From positions 1 to 6,304 of the forward strand of contig JAFQBR010000051.1 in the NCBI GenBank assembly GCA_017399665.1: a DNA stretch of 6,304 nt, given 5' to 3'. Position 1 is the stretch's first letter, and each line of letters begins with the position of its first letter. The notes beneath the pieces were generated by a model. That model did no database searches, was not told the DNA's origin, and worked only from the letters and a program-made list of their open reading frames with translations. Positions 4,530 through 6,304 of the stretch are shown here, one piece after another. Position numbers and translations under genes: made by a program. Source of the DNA: Clostridia bacterium. GTDB taxonomy: Bacteria; Bacillota_A; Clostridia; Christensenellales; Borkfalkiaceae.

Positions 4530-6179
4530 TTACATTCTTTCTGGCGCATAAATGCCTAAAAGAGATAATGCGTTTTCTAAAGTTGTTCTAACAGCCTTTG
4601 TTAAAGCTAAGCGGAATTTAACGGTGTCTTCGTCCTCTGCTGTTAAAATTTTGCATTCAAAATAGAATTTATTAAACAGTTTTGCAAGGTCTATTGCGTA
4701 ACGTGTAATAAAGGAAGGTTCTAATTTTTCAGCGGATGCAGAAACGGTAGATGGGAAAGAAGAAAGGTGTGCGATTAAATCGTATTCACAGCTTTCAAGT
4801 TTTTCAGGTAAGCTGAAGTTAGAATAATCAACGTTACTCTTTGCTAAAACGCCGTAGCAACGGGCTGCGGTGTATTGAACGTAAGGTCCTGTTTCGCCGT
4901 CAAAGTTAAGTACTCTATCGTAAGAGAAAACAATATCTTTAATTTTGTTGTTAGAAAGCGCGCCGAATATTACAGCGCCAACGCCAACGTCGCGCGCAGT
5001 TTTTTCTTTGTTTTCAAGGTTTGGGTTCTTTTCTTCAATAATAGTTTTGCACTTATCAATACACTTATTGATAACGTCTTCAAGCCAAACAACCTTGCCC
5101 TTTCTTGTGCTCATAGAGCCGTCTTCCAAAGAAACCATGCCGTAAGCAACGTGCACCATATCCTTATGCCAAGGCTTGCCAAGAAGCTCTAAAACCTTAA
5201 ATATCTGTTTAAAGTGTAGATTTTGTTGGTAAGCAACAACGTAAAGACATTTATCAAAATCATAAACGTTTTTACGGTAAAACGCAGCTGCTAAGTCCCG
5301 CGTTGCATATAAAGATGCACCGTCTGAACGTAAAATAATGCAAGGAGGCATATCGTATTTAGAAAGATCAACAACCATTGCGCCTTCGCTTTCTGTAAGA
5401 AGGTTGTGCGCCTTTAACTCGTCAATAACGGGTTGCATTTTATCGTTATAAAAGCTTTCGCCTGCGTAAGAGTCAAATTTAACGCTTAACAGGTCGTAAA
5501 TTTTTTCCGTTTCGGCTAACGTTAGTGACTTAAACCATTCAAAAAGAGATAAAGCTTCGCTGTCGCCGTCTTCAATCTTTTTAAAGTAAGCGCGCGCCTC
5601 ATCCTCCATTTCTGGATGCGCTTCAGCTTCATCGTGGAATTTAACGTAAAGTCTGGTAAGCTCCTTTAATCCCTCTTTTTCAACAGTTTCTTTATTGCCC
5701 CAAGCCTTATAAGCATAAATTAGCTTGCCGAACTGCGTTCCGTAGTCGCCAAGGTGGTTAATACCAACAGCTTTATAGCCAAGGAAATTAAAAATTTTAT
5801 AAAGCGCGCTACCAAGTACGGTGGTGCTTAAGTGACCGATATGGAAAGGCTTTGCAATATTGATTGAAGAGTAGTCAATACAAACTGTTTTTCCTGCGCC
5901 TTCTTCAGAAGAACCGTATTTTTCGCCCATTTTAAGAATGTTTTGTAAGGTTTTAAGTGTAAAACCTGCGCGGTTAACTGTGAAATTTAAATAACCGTTA
6001 ACTGCTTTAACGTCTGTAATAGTATCGTCTAGCTCGAAAGATGATGCAAGGTCTTGCGCGATAACAATGGGTGCTTTTCTAAGCGCTTTTGCAAAGCGGA
6101 AGCAGGGAAGAGCGTAGTCGCCCATGTCTTGAGATGGAGTTGCAGTAATAAATGATGCGATTTCTTGGTCAGCCACTTT
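4530..6179 (-). CDS. argS: Arginyl-tRNA synthetase, N-terminus lost at a junction
   Basis: ArgS is a cytoplasmic class I synthetase that charges tRNA-Arg. Recognisable sequence begins at DQEIASFITATPSQDMGDYA (just below 6170), which belongs to the N-terminal Add-1 domain. The catalytic core has KPFHIGH, with the HIGH signature at 5832-5843. The KMSKS equivalent is MSTRKGK (5094-5114), the usual ArgS form. The C-terminal anticodon-binding region contains YVQYTAARC and ends ALSLLGIYAPERM, as is standard. About 545 residues remain. Related enzymes have some 20-25 more at the start, and these are missing because the DNA switches to unrelated sequence at about 6170-6182. The frame happens to stay open through that foreign segment to an ATG at 6299, but those residues (HRHLYPRWACSKTAPV and so on) do not resemble ArgS and should not be annotated. 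The gene heads the argS-HAD-mscL unit. Its promoter is not in the window. Confidence 0.93.
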   Translation of the reverse strand, partial: KVADQEIASFITATPSQDMGDYALPCFRFAKALRKAPIVIAQDLASSFELDDTITDVKAVNGYLNFTVNRAGFTLKTLQNILKMGEKYGSSEEGAGKTVCIDYSSINIAKPFHIGHLSTTVLGSALYKIFNFLGYKAVGINHLGDYGTQFGKLIYAYKAWGNKETVEKEGLKELTRLYVKFHDEAEAHPEMEDEARAYFKKIEDGDSEALSLFEWFKSLTLAETEKIYDLLSVKFDSYAGESFYNDKMQPVIDELKAHNLLTESEGAMVVDLSKYDMPPCIILRSDGASLYATRDLAAAFYRKNVYDFDKCLYVVAYQQNLHFKQIFKVLELLGKPWHKDMVHVAYGMVSLEDGSMSTRKGKVVWLEDVINKCIDKCKTIIEEKNPNLENKEKTARDVGVGAVIFGALSNNKIKDIVFSYDRVLNFDGETGPYVQYTAARCYGVLAKSNVDYSNFSLPEKLESCEYDLIAHLSSFPSTVSASAEKLEPSFITRYAIDLAKLFNKFYFECKILTAEDEDTVKFRLALTKAVRTTLENALSLLGIYAPERM

Positions 6180-6184
6180 CCGCA
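6168..6184. other. Probable chimeric junction inside argS
   Basis: Below about 6170 the minus strand encodes conserved ArgS residues. Above about 6182 the minus-strand translation loses all ArgS likeness, base composition jumps, and the plus strand acquires a protein-like frame. The exact breakpoint cannot be fixed within roughly a dozen bases. No target-site duplication, inverted repeat or transposase is visible, which favours an assembly or ligation artefact over a mobile-element insertion. Confidence 0.65.
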
Positions 6185-6304
6185 CCCTGTCTGTTCCGTC
6201 TGGACGATGATTTCCATTTTGAACTTTACACACCGGAGCTGTTTTACTACACGCCCACCGGGGATAAAGATGCCGATGTTCAGGCGATCTGTCAGGCATA
6301 TACC
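6182..6304 (+). CDS. Fragment resembling a lipid A / lysophospholipid acyltransferase C-terminal region (probably foreign)
   Basis: On the plus strand, 41 codons stay open to the window edge and read APCLFRLDDDFHFELYTP, then residues ending PTGDKDADVQAICQAYT. An acidic beta strand followed by PTGD(K/R)xADVxAxxQxYT resembles the C-terminal part of LpxL/HtrB-family acyltransferases, which acylate lipid A in Gram-negative bacteria. The segment is about 51% G+C by hand count, far above the A/T-rich remainder. It faces argS head-to-head with no intergenic space or start codon. The most likely reading is a piece of another genome joined by chimeric assembly. Family assignment rests on a short stretch and is tentative. 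No gene symbol is given. Confidence 0.45.

Noticed and set aside
847..5192. Plus-strand open frames across the window (for example 1270-1632, 2674-2982, 4875-5192)
   Set aside because: All lie antisense to well-identified minus-strand genes, have no recognisable domains, and lack convincing ribosome sites.
6180..6299. argS start at the ATG at 6299
   Set aside because: The added residues do not resemble any ArgS N-terminus, the DNA there differs in composition, and the opposite strand carries a more protein-like frame.

Overview
The window looks like the chromosome of an AT-rich, low-GC Gram-positive bacterium, most likely an uncultured gut-type member of the Clostridia. This is inferred from AAGGAG-type ribosome binding sites, textbook TTGACA-17-TATAAT promoters, A/T-rich intergenic DNA, and a gene set (LytTR regulator, LiaF-like membrane protein, ferredoxin-type MinD-like ATPase) typical of that group. 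No species can be named from the sequence. Every host gene is on the minus strand, so transcription runs from high to low coordinates.

In transcription order: argS (4530 to about 6180, lacking its true N-terminus), a HAD phosphatase (3834-4472) and mscL (3264-3818) form a probable operon that ends at a strong hairpin terminator at 3235-3260. A stand-alone ferredoxin-type MinD-like protein (2250-3065) follows with its own consensus promoter and terminator. Next is a two-gene unit: a LytTR DNA-binding protein (1642-2097) and a four-helix LiaF-like membrane protein (873-1613), which look like an envelope-stress regulator and its partner. This unit ends at a hairpin at 829-865. Last is the 5' third of a eukaryotic-type (GH13_8) glycogen branching enzyme (1-665), again with a perfect promoter.

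Three points stand out. First, a short element with the 14-base core CTATARGTYGATTA occurs three times (840-853, 4496-4509 and, inverted, 3194-3207). Each copy is intergenic, and in one the core is the loop of a perfect hairpin. Second, the MinD-like protein keeps eight ferredoxin cysteines but has lost the P-loop lysines, so it is probably not a normal ATPase. Third, composition changes sharply at about 6170-6182. The last roughly 123 bases are about half G+C and read on the plus strand like the C-terminal part of a lipid A-type acyltransferase from a Gram-negative organism. That end is probably an assembly or library chimera, and it replaces the start of argS.

No RNA gene, CRISPR array, insertion sequence or prophage is visible, and no gene-free stretch exceeds about 210 bases.
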